Below, piece after piece: positions 55,001 through 64,000 of a DNA stretch of 64,000 nt. Each line of letters opens with the position of its first letter. The stretch's first letter is position 1. The notes beneath the pieces are model-generated. The model searched no databases, was not told where the DNA came from, and saw only the letters and a program-made list of their open reading frames with translations. The translations under genes and the position numbers were made by a program. This stretch comes from Macrocystis pyrifera (taxonomy: Eukaryota; Sar; Phaeophyceae; Laminariales; Laminariaceae), in contig JASSKH010000035.1 of the NCBI GenBank assembly GCA_031763025.1, positions 4,252,320 through 4,316,319 of the forward strand, given 5' to 3'.

Positions 55001-58000
55001 CCCTGAGCCTTCTATTGAGCCCGCCGAATAAATGGACAGATTAGTTGGTTCCCAGTAGAACGAGAAAGTCCGGGTTGGGCCTGCTGGAACCAGAATTGCT
55101 GATACATGAACCACCACAACCACCATTGGTAATCTCTACGATTACGCACCCACCTCGACCCGGCGAGCAGGAGAAGATATAGAGTTTACGGCGCGGTGTG
55201 CATGCAGCGAATGTAGGGACACTCTCTAGGTGCCGTCCAAGACTGGCTTGCGCCACGTGCCGAGCCGTCCGTGTGCCACCTGCACTGTAGGTCTGGGCTC
55301 AAAGATCGCTCGTACAGCAGCACCAGTTACTAGCTTACTTGCATTCTGTTTGGGGTTCTGATTTATGACGAAACTGAGCGTTCGCGCGTTCGCAGTGTGT
55401 GTACCCGAGATCAAAAGCACTTCGTACCCGCGCGTGCACGAGAGGGAGAGTACGCCACGGGGCGGCAACTCTTCGATCCGGGAATCGGTCCCACAAGTAA
55501 GTATGCATGGTTGAAGTGGGGTACCCGACTTGAGAGCTCCCGACTTGAGAGAATACGGAGTTAAGAGCGGTTTTTATGGCTTGGCATGGAAATTGTACGG
55601 ATAAGAATGATTTGGCTTGTTCTAGCCCGTTTGCTGTTACCTCGGGTACATAACGCCTCCGCAATAGTGAGGAGACCCCGATTATAAACAAATGGCGCCA
55701 GCTGCCTGTACCGTGATCTCGACCCACAAAACATGCCAGACAAAGCACCAAACATATTGCCTGTTCTGTTCTTGTCCACACGTTTTTTTCAGACTGTTTA
55801 AAACGCGCGGCGAAGCCGCGCTCGGGTCGAGGGTTAGCCTTAGTCTGGACTAGGGTGAGGGTTAGGGTTGGGCTAACGGGTTGGGCTGGATCGACGCCTT
55901 CTCGTGATTAAAAAAAAAAAAAAAACCAAGAGCACGTAAAACCAGCATAAAATATAATGTTTGGAAATTTATTTGGTACCAGTGGTACCAGTATGACTTG
56001 TGTCGGTAAAGGCGCGGCGATGGCGCGGCAATCGTTCTCACAGCACGACAAAATGCGTTTTTGTTGGTATGTAGGGGGTAGAAAGAGTCGGCGATCCGTA
56101 GCAATGAATGATTCGGGTTAACTTGGACATAGCCGGGCACGTTCGCACGTGTCTTGACTGGCTACAGTAAGATCGGAAACGACTTAACCGCAGTTGAATC
56201 GGTCTGCTTGTGTTTCTACGCTATTCGCGCAGGACAGCCGTACACCACCCTGCGTGCGACACAACATAAATTTCTGACGTCCAGCAGTGCATAACCCTGG
56301 TAAGAGGTACAGCTGTGTTTTGTTTTTTGTTACTCTCGAAATATTCGTGTTGTTTCTGTCTCTTTATTCTATGTGCAATAGGTTTTTTTAGGACTGCTGT
56401 CTCGTTTTCGAGACAAAACCACTCTAAGTCAAACACTTTGCCGCCAAAACGGGACTGCAAGCCTAACCCTAACCCTAATGGGACCAAAACCATGGCGGGT
56501 AGCTTTGGTGTTATCAACCATCTACGAGCTACAGAGCACCGCCCAGCAGTAGTAAGGGTAGGGTCATGTTGCGCGCCCGTGCCGTGCGACTCCATTCAAC
56601 CATTGTAACCGTCGCTGTAACCGTCACTTTTTGAAGGGGTTTAGAAGCGGTGTTGGTATATATTGGGATATTTTTTACTGAGGAGGGTTGTGGTTAGTTC
56701 ATTTTGCAAAAAGAGAGACACTTTTATCGTTCTACGGAGGCAAAAAGAGGAGCCTGAAACCAAGAAAGTAAAAGTATTTATCGAAAATAAAATCTAGCGC
56801 GTAAGAGTCACCCGGAGCCCCCTGGATAGGGACGGCGTTGCTTCCTGTTATTGCGACTGCTTGCTTGCCTACTTATGCTTACTGGTACTTGGTATGATAG
56901 TTTCACGAGTCAGTGGGTCTACACGTGTATGCATATACTTCGAAGTACTACAGAGTATGCCCACAAGCCAACCTGCGGTTGACCAATGTTAGCGGAGGGT
57001 CAGTATGTGACGTTGTGGCGGACGTGCTAGTCCAGAGGCTTGGCGCGAGCCGCTAGTAGGCGGGTTAATGAGCTTCGCTCTGGAGAAATCTATGGTGTTG
57101 GAATGTGGCTCTCTCTGGGCCAAGATGACAAAGAGGAAATAAAAAAAGTCATGCTAAACTGAACTGGACCAAGCTTGGCTCGATACACGCTCTACAAGTA
57201 CAGCAGTACCACGTGCCTTTTAAGACAGGCACCCTACGTGGTCGTTGTTGTGACCGACCTACAGCAATGTTCCTTGATGCTTGCCCGTGGAGCCCGTGGA
57301 GGTTGATAAACCACCTACGGGCACCTACATACCAGGTATACCATATCATACTCCTTGTTTTTGTATTGCTATTGCTCCTACGATCGAGGATGCGAGTCTT
57401 TTTTTTGTGAATGTATTACCGCTGCAGTTTCGCCGCAAGACACCTACTGTTGTCTCACATATGTATATATATATGATACAGGGTACCAATCCCGGTTCAT
57501 TCGTAGTTAGACTTCGCTACAGCGGTAAGCTGTCAGCTGTGCTTTACGCACCAATTATGCGTATACCCATACTTCATCACATAGTATGCGACAACACTCA
57601 CTGTGAGAAACCCCGATTTTGTCAGGTAGGGCGTGTCCTGGTCTAATTTTAGTACATAAATGACCAAGTTATTGTCTTCTCCCAGAACTGGAGCCTGGAA
57701 TGATGAAAGTAGCGAGCCTTCTAAGTTTGACGCCTCTTTTTTTGAGGGACCCGAAGCGAATCGCCCGAGAAAAAGACGTCCCGCCAAAGTAAAATAGGAA
57801 ATAGACCGAACACTAATCAGCGTAAATTACAGCAGCAATAAGACACCGTCGACGGGCCGCGGGAAGGTATAGCGCCAGCCAGTGATGAGGCACAGCAGGA
57901 GAGGAGAGGAGTCGACTACAGAGACAGGCTACAGACGCGAAGTCTGGTGGTGGTGGTGGTGGTGGTTGGTCGGGATGCTGCTGTATGTACCTCTTTTTTC

Positions 58001-58175
58001 AGCAGCAGCCAGCAGCGAAAAAATAAGTACTTATCGGTACGATGACATCGCAGCAGGACCCCAACGACGAGCCGAAGGAAGGTATAGCGCCAGCAAGCGA
58101 CAAGCCGAGGCAGGAAGGGAGAGAGGTCGACTGTGAAAACGAGCTAGACGCCAAGACTGGTGGTGGTAGCGCTGG

Positions 58176-58208
<33 letters not shown>

Positions 58209-61200
58209 TCGCCGTCATCGTACCATTTTTTTCTCTCTTTTACCTTCTGCCACAAACGGCAGTTATTAATATTACGGGGGTCCATAGTTAACAGGACCAA
58301 ATACTGTTAGTCAAAATAGGGAAATATATAGGTTTTTATGTATACCATAGGTCCTATTAACTATGGACCCCCGTAATAGTGATGATGCCGGCACTTTTTC
58401 CCTTTTTTTCGATGTTATCTTATTTTTCACCCGTCTTTGCAGCACATATACTATAGTACTCTGTACTATTAATAGCATATACAGCAGTACCTGGTACCTC
58501 GTATATACGCTAAGGATAACATGATAATAAGCATACCTGGTACTGCTGTACGTCACACATGCCTGGTATCAGGGTACAGCAGTGTCATCAGCCCAATATT
58601 GGAGGCTGTCTTCTATTTATAGGACTTAACATTTTTAGAACTGCAGACCCGTTTTGGGGACAAACCACTCTAATTGTAAGTAGTTTATCCCCAAAACGGG
58701 ACTGTAGTCCTTAAAGGTCCTGCCGTGAGCCAGCCACAGTTACGACGTACCAACTCGGTATTGTTTTGTCCACTACATATAACTGTCCACCATCCACCAG
58801 CGCACACGAGTTGACGACAGTTTCAAACATGCTGCGTCGAGAGTTTCTAGCGACAGTTGTACTATCTTCAACGCCCTTACCTGGTATTGTTGAGTGCGAA
58901 AGTGTTGTAGCGGAGTGCAGTGTTGACTACCGCATGCTAATGCGTACTGTATTCAATAGATGAGCTGCTTGATGCACCTCTCTGTTGTAGATACTTTTTT
59001 GTTCTCGTTTAGCGACTTGTTAGGCTACTGGTTGTTGCTGCTGCTGTTAACCAAAATATCAACATGAACTAGCAACCCGTCGGCCACCGTCCCCTCCCTT
59101 TTTTTTTGCGCCTCGGCAGGTAATCGGATTGAGCAAGCTCGCGCGTATCGCGGATATGTTCTCACGGCGGTTGCAGGTGCAGGAACGACTCACGCGCCAG
59201 ATCGCTGAGGCCATACGGGAGGCGGTCGACCCGCTTGGGGTCGGGGTGGTCATCGAGGCCACGTGAGCGACGCGACACAAGCTTCATCGTCTTTCGCAAG
59301 CCGTTTGAGGAAGCCTAAGCCTTGCAACTGCTACGCCCGCTGTTCATAGTACCGCTTCTCCTTGCTTGTTCGTATCGAAGAGTAGTTTTTTTATATTTCG
59401 GTTGAGTGCTACCGGTATTAATGTGTTGCTTCAGCTGTATCAGGTGTAGGGCTTGGGTGCGTAGCTCAGCCCCGCGGTGGGTTTATGACCGTCCAACAAA
59501 CGTGACTAGTTTATAATTTTATCATCACTACGACGGAGAACTACATGTTTTGTATTACGTCTTACTTGTCTGGTCTGGTCTGTTTTGGTATGCTTTTTTG
59601 TACCCAGTACGCTGGGCACTTGTTTGCCTACCTACCTCTGTTCATGTGAGGTTATTTTCTATTTTGGTTGTCTGCCTCACATCTGTATTCACAGAACTTG
59701 TAACTCTACGAGTAGGATGGCAATGGCATTGAGTGTGCTGCATCTTGTATCTTGTCGCGTAGAGATAGCGGTTTCATGTGAAAACAACACGCGCATCATC
59801 TGCTGCGCGTTCCATCAAACTGGTCCACGCGCAGCTTATCCAGCTGTGTGAAACAGTAGTACATAATGTACAGCAGTGTGATTGCACGCTATGATTTTGA
59901 GGTTATCGCGGCCGAGCGCAGGGTGAACAGTTAACGGCCCTTGTTAAATCTTCCACGTCCTATCCGCAATCTATCCACCCACGCTCCACACAACCGCAGC
60001 TGCCTACGTACCGGTATGTTTTATGAGTAGTGCTGGAGAAAGGTAACACGCGAATATCATGATACCGGGTACTGCTGTACTGGTATACAATGCTACTGTA
60101 GTACCAGGTACCAGGTAAATGTTCGCATGCTAGTAACAGTGAGATAGATCTACGAGTAGATCTATCTCACTGTTAGTTTTTTTTTTCCCCCCTCGAATAG
60201 TCTTAAGGCCAGATTTCGTTTTTGGTTTCTCGAGGCGTGCTATTACGATAGGGGTGCACCTACTGTACCTGGTATTATTTTTCTGAGAATCCTCACTTGA
60301 GAAATTCAAATGTCACTCATAACGCACTTAAGAAGCTCAAATATCACTCACAACGGTTTCAATATATGTGTACGCTTCACCCGCCGAGCACTTCTATGGC
60401 CTATACACGAGGTTTACACCGAAAGAAAATGAAATATTAAGAGAGTCAGTTATGGAGCCATCAGTCAGAATTGTGTTTGCCAAAAAGCAAGGGTACACGA
60501 GAAAAAAAACGACACCCCCTTTTTTTCGTCCCAGACAGCGGGGGGGGGGGGGGGGGGGGGGGTAACTAAAATCAGGTAAAACAAACATGACAAAAAAATG
60601 GTCTGTTTAAACTCTGACAATAATCCCAACCCGCTGCTCGTACTCGTACTTTGTTTTCAATTCCGACACGGTGCCGAGTGTGACTCCGTTCGCTCTTTTT
60701 TTGGCTTGCCCTGGTGTATCATATCATACGCATCGTATGCCCGAAATCGTAGACTTCGTTTTTCGTTCGCGACATCTCTTTGCGCGTTTGCGTGCGAAGG
60801 CAGCATTCGTTCACCAGTCTACACCTTACACCTCGAGCGAGACGAGCAGCTGCTCATTGTGGGGTTCTCAGCTTTTGGCACGTTCGAGGTTGTTTTTTGT
60901 CCATCACCCCCCATCATCCCTGTCTCTCGCATTTTCGTATTTCGTGTTTCGGTATTGGGCACTTCAGCAGCAGCCATAGAGAGGTCCGCGCCTCTTACGG
61001 GTGACAGTTCAGTTGTCAGACTCTGTGCATTCGACATTGTCGTGTGTCAGTCCGATACCGGTGCTTTGTACGAATGTGTCTTTTGCCTTGGGCATTCTCG
61101 AACGACTTGTACTGAGAGGTCCATCCGACATCAAACAGGTCGCTCCTTCTAACCCAGCAGCCCGCATTACTAGAATGGGGCTGGTGTCACAGGGATTGCC

Positions 61201-61720
61201 CTGGACTACTGTAGGTAATCGACCGATCTGTTACCAAGATAGCTCAGTAGGTAACACCTCCACATTTTGCGCCGTCGGCACGACTTGAACCTGCGCCTGA
61301 AATCACACACTAGCTTTCTTGGTTGAGGGGAGATTACAATTAGAATTACCCTGGGCTGGGTAATCAGGATGACATTTTGGCCCTGTAGCTACACTTTCAC
61401 ACTGATGCTGTACGTTGTCTTCATAATTTTCGTCCTTTTCCCCCACTGAAGTCCGAAAAAAAGTACTATTAATGTGAGTGTTCATTCAAAACTTGTCACG
61501 CCATTGTTTCACCTCCGTTTCCCTGCCGCTTACCAGCTCTTCCCCTCTCCTTTGCTGCTCGATTTTTTTCAACTTGTGTCTGATCAGGCATATGTGCATG
61601 ATCATGCGAGGCGTGCAGAAACAGGGGGCGATTACCATGACGAGCAGCGTTAACGGTTGCTTCCAGGCGGACTCTAGGACGAGGGCAGAATTTTTCAGCT
61701 TGATCGGCCTCAACCGTTAG
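48642..61720 (+). CDS. GCH1: GTP cyclohydrolase I, complete in three exons
   Basis: The enzyme converts GTP to 7,8-dihydroneopterin triphosphate, the first step of folate and tetrahydrobiopterin synthesis; the family works as a homodecamer in the cytosol. Exons 48642-49085, 59120-59262 and 61588-61720 join to a 239-residue protein in phases 0 and 2. Signatures include [12 protein letters not shown], the zinc motif CEHH (Cys128, His131), [43 protein letters not shown] (third zinc ligand Cys199) and MRGVQK. The 71-residue spacing between the zinc cysteines equals that of the human enzyme (Cys141, Cys212). The N-terminal ~50 residues are variable, with no obvious targeting signal. The introns are 10,034 and 2,325 bp, both filled with repeats. 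All key residues are present, so the gene should be functional. Confidence 0.96.
49326..49429. mobile_element. TTACGGGGG MITE copy L
   Basis: Starts TAACGGGGGACCATAG (one change in the terminus) and ends GGTCCCCCGTAA. Left flank TA, right flank TC. It is the first element inside GCH1 intron 1. Confidence 0.92.
49750..50770. repeat. Dispersed repeats R3a and R3b, copy 2
   Basis: Collinear with 10140-10272 and 10820-11690, but the gap between the two parts is shorter. The R3a part ends with GCTGACGTATTTC and is followed by an inverted GAAATACGTCAGC at 49914-49926, which may mark element ends. R3b blocks run from the GCTTCGCGTCGCGGGCGG palindrome to the CACGAAAACGGC block. Confidence 0.6.
51440..52090 (+). 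repeat. Degenerate ~40-bp tandem repeats, block 1
   Basis: Repeated units combine ACCGAACTTACCGAAGTGTC with a GGTACCGGTAT core, in a loose head-to-tail array. A longer insert with GTATTTTGGGGTGGGCGTAC occurs two or three times. The block continues at 52680-52915 after about 590 bp of unrelated sequence. Confidence 0.7.
52680..52915 (+). repeat. Degenerate ~40-bp tandem repeats, block 2
   Basis: Same unit as 51440-52090 (CCGAACTT, CCGAAGTGTCG, GTACCG). The separation suggests an insertion into a once continuous array. The intervening 52090-52680 holds CTG/CAG-rich low-complexity DNA. Confidence 0.65.
52970..53036 (+). repeat. 13-bp minisatellite
   Basis: About five head-to-tail copies of TTGAGTCGTTGTC with single-base variants. 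Confidence 0.85.
57863..58210 (+). repeat. Tandem duplication of about 215 bp with TGG runs
   Basis: GAAGGTATAGCGCCAGC starts both copies (57864 and 58078). Both continue through a CGACTG/CGACTACAG block to (TGG)n runs at about 57946-57965 and 58158-58200. Non-coding, in GCH1 intron 1. Confidence 0.75.
58272..58376. mobile_element. TTACGGGGG MITE copy M, inserted at a TATTAATA motif
   Basis: Starts TTACGGGGGTCCATAG and ends GGACCCCCGTAA, with TA on both flanks. The left TA is the last two bases of TATTAATA (58264-58271), so the copy appears to have landed in an existing micro-motif. Confidence 0.93.
59120..59262 (+). CDS. GCH1: GCH1 exon 2
   Basis: 143 bp from [10 protein letters not shown] through the [11 protein letters not shown] motif to VVIEA plus the first two bases of the Thr codon (phase 2). 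Donor GTGAGC at 59263. The match to GTP cyclohydrolase I is contiguous with exon 1 despite the 10-kb gap. Confidence 0.96.
60134..60175. repeat. Perfect 19-bp hairpin
   Basis: TAACAGTGAGATAGATCTA at 60134-60152 is perfectly inverted at 60157-60175 with a 4-nt loop (CGAG). It is followed by a T run. Located in GCH1 intron 2. Confidence 0.85.
60540..60562 (+). repeat. Run of 23 G
   Basis: An uninterrupted poly-G tract in GCH1 intron 2. It could form a G-quadruplex and is an assembly or slippage hot spot. The 184-codon open frame that follows (60598-61152) has no recognisable domain. Confidence 0.9.
61195..61400 (+). mobile_element. SINE-like repeat, family 2, two partial copies
   Basis: Blocks TAGCTCAGTAGGTAACACCT (61242-61261) and GACTTGAACC, then a second start CCCTGGGCTGGGTAA at 61350. 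They match 39594-39720. They lie just upstream of GCH1 exon 3. Confidence 0.55.
61588..61720 (+). CDS. GCH1: GCH1 exon 3
   Basis: Acceptor CTGATCAG at 61580-61587. The first base completes the Thr codon, then [11 protein letters not shown] supplies the third zinc ligand. It ends FFSLIGLNR with TAG at 61718-61720, the usual C terminus for the family. Confidence 0.96.
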
Positions 61721-63394
61721 ACGCCCATCAATATGAACAGGGAGCGTTTTGACCTGTCGATGCTCTTCCTGCCGTTGACCGAATTTTTTTGCGGGACCTC
61801 AACCGTTGAAAGTTAAATACCCACCACATGCATAGGGGCCTTTTTTTTGGCATCTCGTCGCTTTTATAGCCGTTGAGTCTCGCTTCGGGAATAGAAATTA
61901 ATGAGTTTGCAGATTGGGATTGCACGCATATGGGGCTTCAAACTTATTCGGGGTCTCAAACGAAAACGAGGTGTGGCGACTACAGCGTAGGCCTCACGCA
62001 GTAGTCTATTAGCAGCTTATTCATAGGCCGCTGGGGTACAATAGGAGTAATAAACTGCAAGGACGCATGCTATATACGATAGATGTACTACTGCTGTGGC
62101 ACTTTTCGCCGGAAGCATTTTTGACTGAAGGAGCTTCTCAACAATGGAACTACCGATATCTCGAGGATATCCCATTTGTGTGGCACAGCATTATGGTTGT
62201 ACACCCGGCCCACGGGATTTTCGCCCCTGGGTTAACCCTACATATTTTTTCATTGCCAGTTTTGGGTGAGATATGAGGCTCCAGGTGTGGAAGCTGAGAA
62301 CGAAAAAAATCCACCCGTACCGCAGCACGCGTGAAACACAAGCGTTCAGCACAAGCGTCTAGCACAAGACACCCGCGCAGATTGATCATACTTGCACTGC
62401 TGCACGTTCGATAGTTCCCACGGGAACCCTGTTTTGTCGCTTTTTTGTTTGGGAGGTTGGGATACGTGCGTTCCGGGAGGGGCAAGACCCGACAGGCCGC
62501 TGGGTGTGTGTCGGCTATCGGTTTCAGCTGTTCACTGTTGGTAGCAGCGGCGGTCAGTATGCACGTGAATCGTTAAGGGCGAGTTTGAGTGACTGGAACA
62601 AACGAGAGTTACGCATGAAGCGAGATCGAGGGGGGTCAGATAGAAATAGAAGCGCAGACAACTATAATAATTACTGAAACAGAGACCCCAGCTGACGCCG
62701 GAAATTTTCGATACGTTCAAAGCAGCACCGGTACATCTTTTATTCCATTATCAAACCGAAGTATAGATTCAGGTACGCCAGTCGATGGCGCCATCACGCT
62801 GCTGTGCCGTACACTTGCGCTATTTGTACGCACAACAAGCGAAAACATACCGTGAAACGTACCTCTGTGGCTATAGTAGTTGCTGCATCCGAAAAACATT
62901 CCGTGAGAGTGCCCGTGATGGGCGGACAACTACTCTGGTTTCAAAGTGAAGCTCGACCGGACGGTTACCCTGGTTTAGACTGAAATTCGATCTGGCAAAT
63001 ATCCTTGTCTTGAGGAGAAAAAAGCGATCGGACACGAAAACTTTCCCCCCACAGTGGTGAACTACTGGGGAAGTACTCCCGTAATTCCACACACACGATA
63101 CAAAATATTTCTTCGGCGCCTCCGTTCCGTAACAGCGATGAACGATGTGTTTGTGAGAAGTCAGCGCACAACGTCTGCACGAACACCTTTGACGTCTCGT
63201 ATTATTCCTAAGAGTTTACTCTTAGGTTTTCCGTCGCCACTAAATTAACACCGCTAAATAATTCTGAAGACGGGGATTCTTGAGGCCCGGGATCTGTCGC
63301 GTACCTGGTACATACATACTGGGACTGGTACGATTTTGTCACCAGCCAGTCCCTACTCACAAATGCCCGGTGCCACAGAGTGCGAGCAATCCTG
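61721..63394. other. Intergenic stretch downstream of GCH1
   Basis: A short block around the stop codon (CCTCAACCGTT) is repeated about 90 bp downstream in the presumed 3' UTR. I see no gene, mobile element or RNA in the remaining 1.5 kb. Confidence 0.5.
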
Positions 63395-63506
63395 TTACGG
63401 GGGACCATAGTAAATAGGACCAAATATTGTCAGTAAAAATGGGTAAATATATAGGTTTTGGTCTGTACCGTAGGCCCTATTTACTACCAGGTATGCTCCC
63501 CCGTAA
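63395..63506. mobile_element. TTACGGGGG MITE copy N, carrying an inserted CCAGGTA
   Basis: Starts TTACGGGGGACCATAG and ends CTCCCCCGTAA, then TA. In the right arm the consensus TTTACTATGG reads TTTACTACCAGGTATG. That is an added CCAGG plus a duplicated TA, making TACCAGGTA at 63485-63493. The insertion is at the same TA where copy E carries CTGTA. Confidence 0.92.
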
Positions 63507-63575
63507 TACGTGAAAACGACACCGCCACTACACATATCTGGTATTAATAGTACGTAAAAAGTAAAAAGAGTAAAA

Positions 63576-63735
63576 ATGAAACCACAAAAACCCAGCAGTC
63601 AGAACACCCAATCCCCAGTAGAGCCCCACGAGCGAGCGAGCCCTCGCCTTCAACGCCATCGAAGACTGACACGAATACAAGCGATGAAGGGCTTGTTGGT
63701 TTTGCTCGGCTTCGCCTCCGTGGTGTGTCTTGTAT
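63576..63735 (+). CDS. Possible first exon of a membrane protein (incomplete at window edge)
   Basis: From ATG at 63576 (AAAAATGAAA context) the frame gives a polar, basic N terminus of about 36 residues and then MKGLLVLLGFASVVCL, a good single membrane anchor or signal anchor. A donor-like GT follows near 63732. This is the layout of a type II (Golgi-type) protein, but no domain is visible and the window ends 270 bp later. It could be spurious. Confidence 0.3.
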
Positions 63736-64000
63736 CTGTGTATGGTACCTGGTATAGTACTTTCAGGGTATCTGTTTGGGATGATTACCTGTACCATTCG
63801 ACTATTTCATGAGTAACGTTTTTGTATCAACGTGAATACCAAACGTTTCTTGCACTTTCGGACTGAGTGGTAAGGTCTTACGTTGACACCGACACATGGT
63901 CCTCTCCTCCTGCTGCTGTACCTGGGGTATGGTATGTACCAGCATGCCCTTTTAAGTTATACATTAAGGCATCCATGCGTACACTACACTCCATTTCTTC

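Larger units (their letters stand above)
49086..59119 (+). other. 10-kb first intron of GCH1
   Basis: Donor GTGGGT, acceptor CTCGGCAG at 59112-59119 preceded by a T-rich tract. Contents: MITE L, repeats R3a and R3b, degenerate 40-bp repeats, a 13-bp minisatellite, a tandem duplication, MITE M and many micro-motifs. Between 53040 and 57860 I recognise no gene and no clear element; open frames there lack conserved motifs. Confidence 0.9.

Noticed and set aside
54438-55781. Open frames of about 150 codons on the minus strand in GCH1 intron 1
   Set aside because: No family signature, no consistent splice sites; position inside a firm intron on the opposite strand.
60598-61152. 184-codon open frame in GCH1 intron 2
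   Set aside because: No domain or signature, hydrophobic low-information sequence, flanked by poly-G and SINE pieces, and it lies within a firm intron.
1-64000. CRISPR array, bacterial operons, riboswitches
   Set aside because: The window is eukaryotic; repeats do not have regular spacers, and no bacterial gene or promoter organisation was seen.

Overview
This window looks like nuclear DNA of a eukaryote with few genes and many repeats. Coding parts are short, GC-rich exons with GT-AG (once GC-AG) introns, separated by kilobases of AT-richer sequence full of transposon remains. A stramenopile, perhaps a brown alga or relative, would fit the mix (a chromodomain Ty3 element, two LINE families, tRNA-derived SINEs and very long introns). 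That assignment is an inference with low confidence.

Only two host genes can be assembled with confidence, both on the + strand. (1) A four-pass membrane RING-H2 E3 ubiquitin ligase has firm exons at 6857-7366, 27396-27538, 31243-31423, 31865-31980 and 32771-32896. A further exon is likely near 30362-30488, and two upstream exons are possible at 5010-5084 and 5311-5493. Its first firm intron is 20 kb. (2) A complete GTP cyclohydrolase I (239 aa) lies in three exons: 48642-49085, 59120-59262 and 61588-61720. Its first intron is 10,034 bp. A possible first exon of a third gene lies at the right edge (63576-63735).

The rest is layered mobile DNA. A 105-bp palindromic MITE (ends TTACGGGGG, TA target duplication) has 14 copies. 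One is split by an 801-bp hAT-type element with an 8-bp duplication. One is split by a tRNA-derived SINE. One sits inside a second copy of that SINE. Two LINE remains lie at 15.7-17.8 kb and 36.8-38.3 kb. A young Ty3/gypsy chromovirus (39814-47263) and an older, internally deleted relative (47495-48090) lie between the two host genes. SINE-like pieces and several smaller repeat families fill much of the introns.

The most unusual signal is a dense scatter of tiny motifs of the form TA-core-TA: TATTAATA, TACCAGGTA/TACCTGGTA, TACAGCAGTA/TACTGCTGTA and TACTGTA. Two MITE copies carry such a core inserted at the same TA, and one LINE carries TTAATA insertions at three TA sites. These look like excision scars of TA-target cut-and-paste transposons. 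TATTAATA is the scar expected from the abundant MITE itself.
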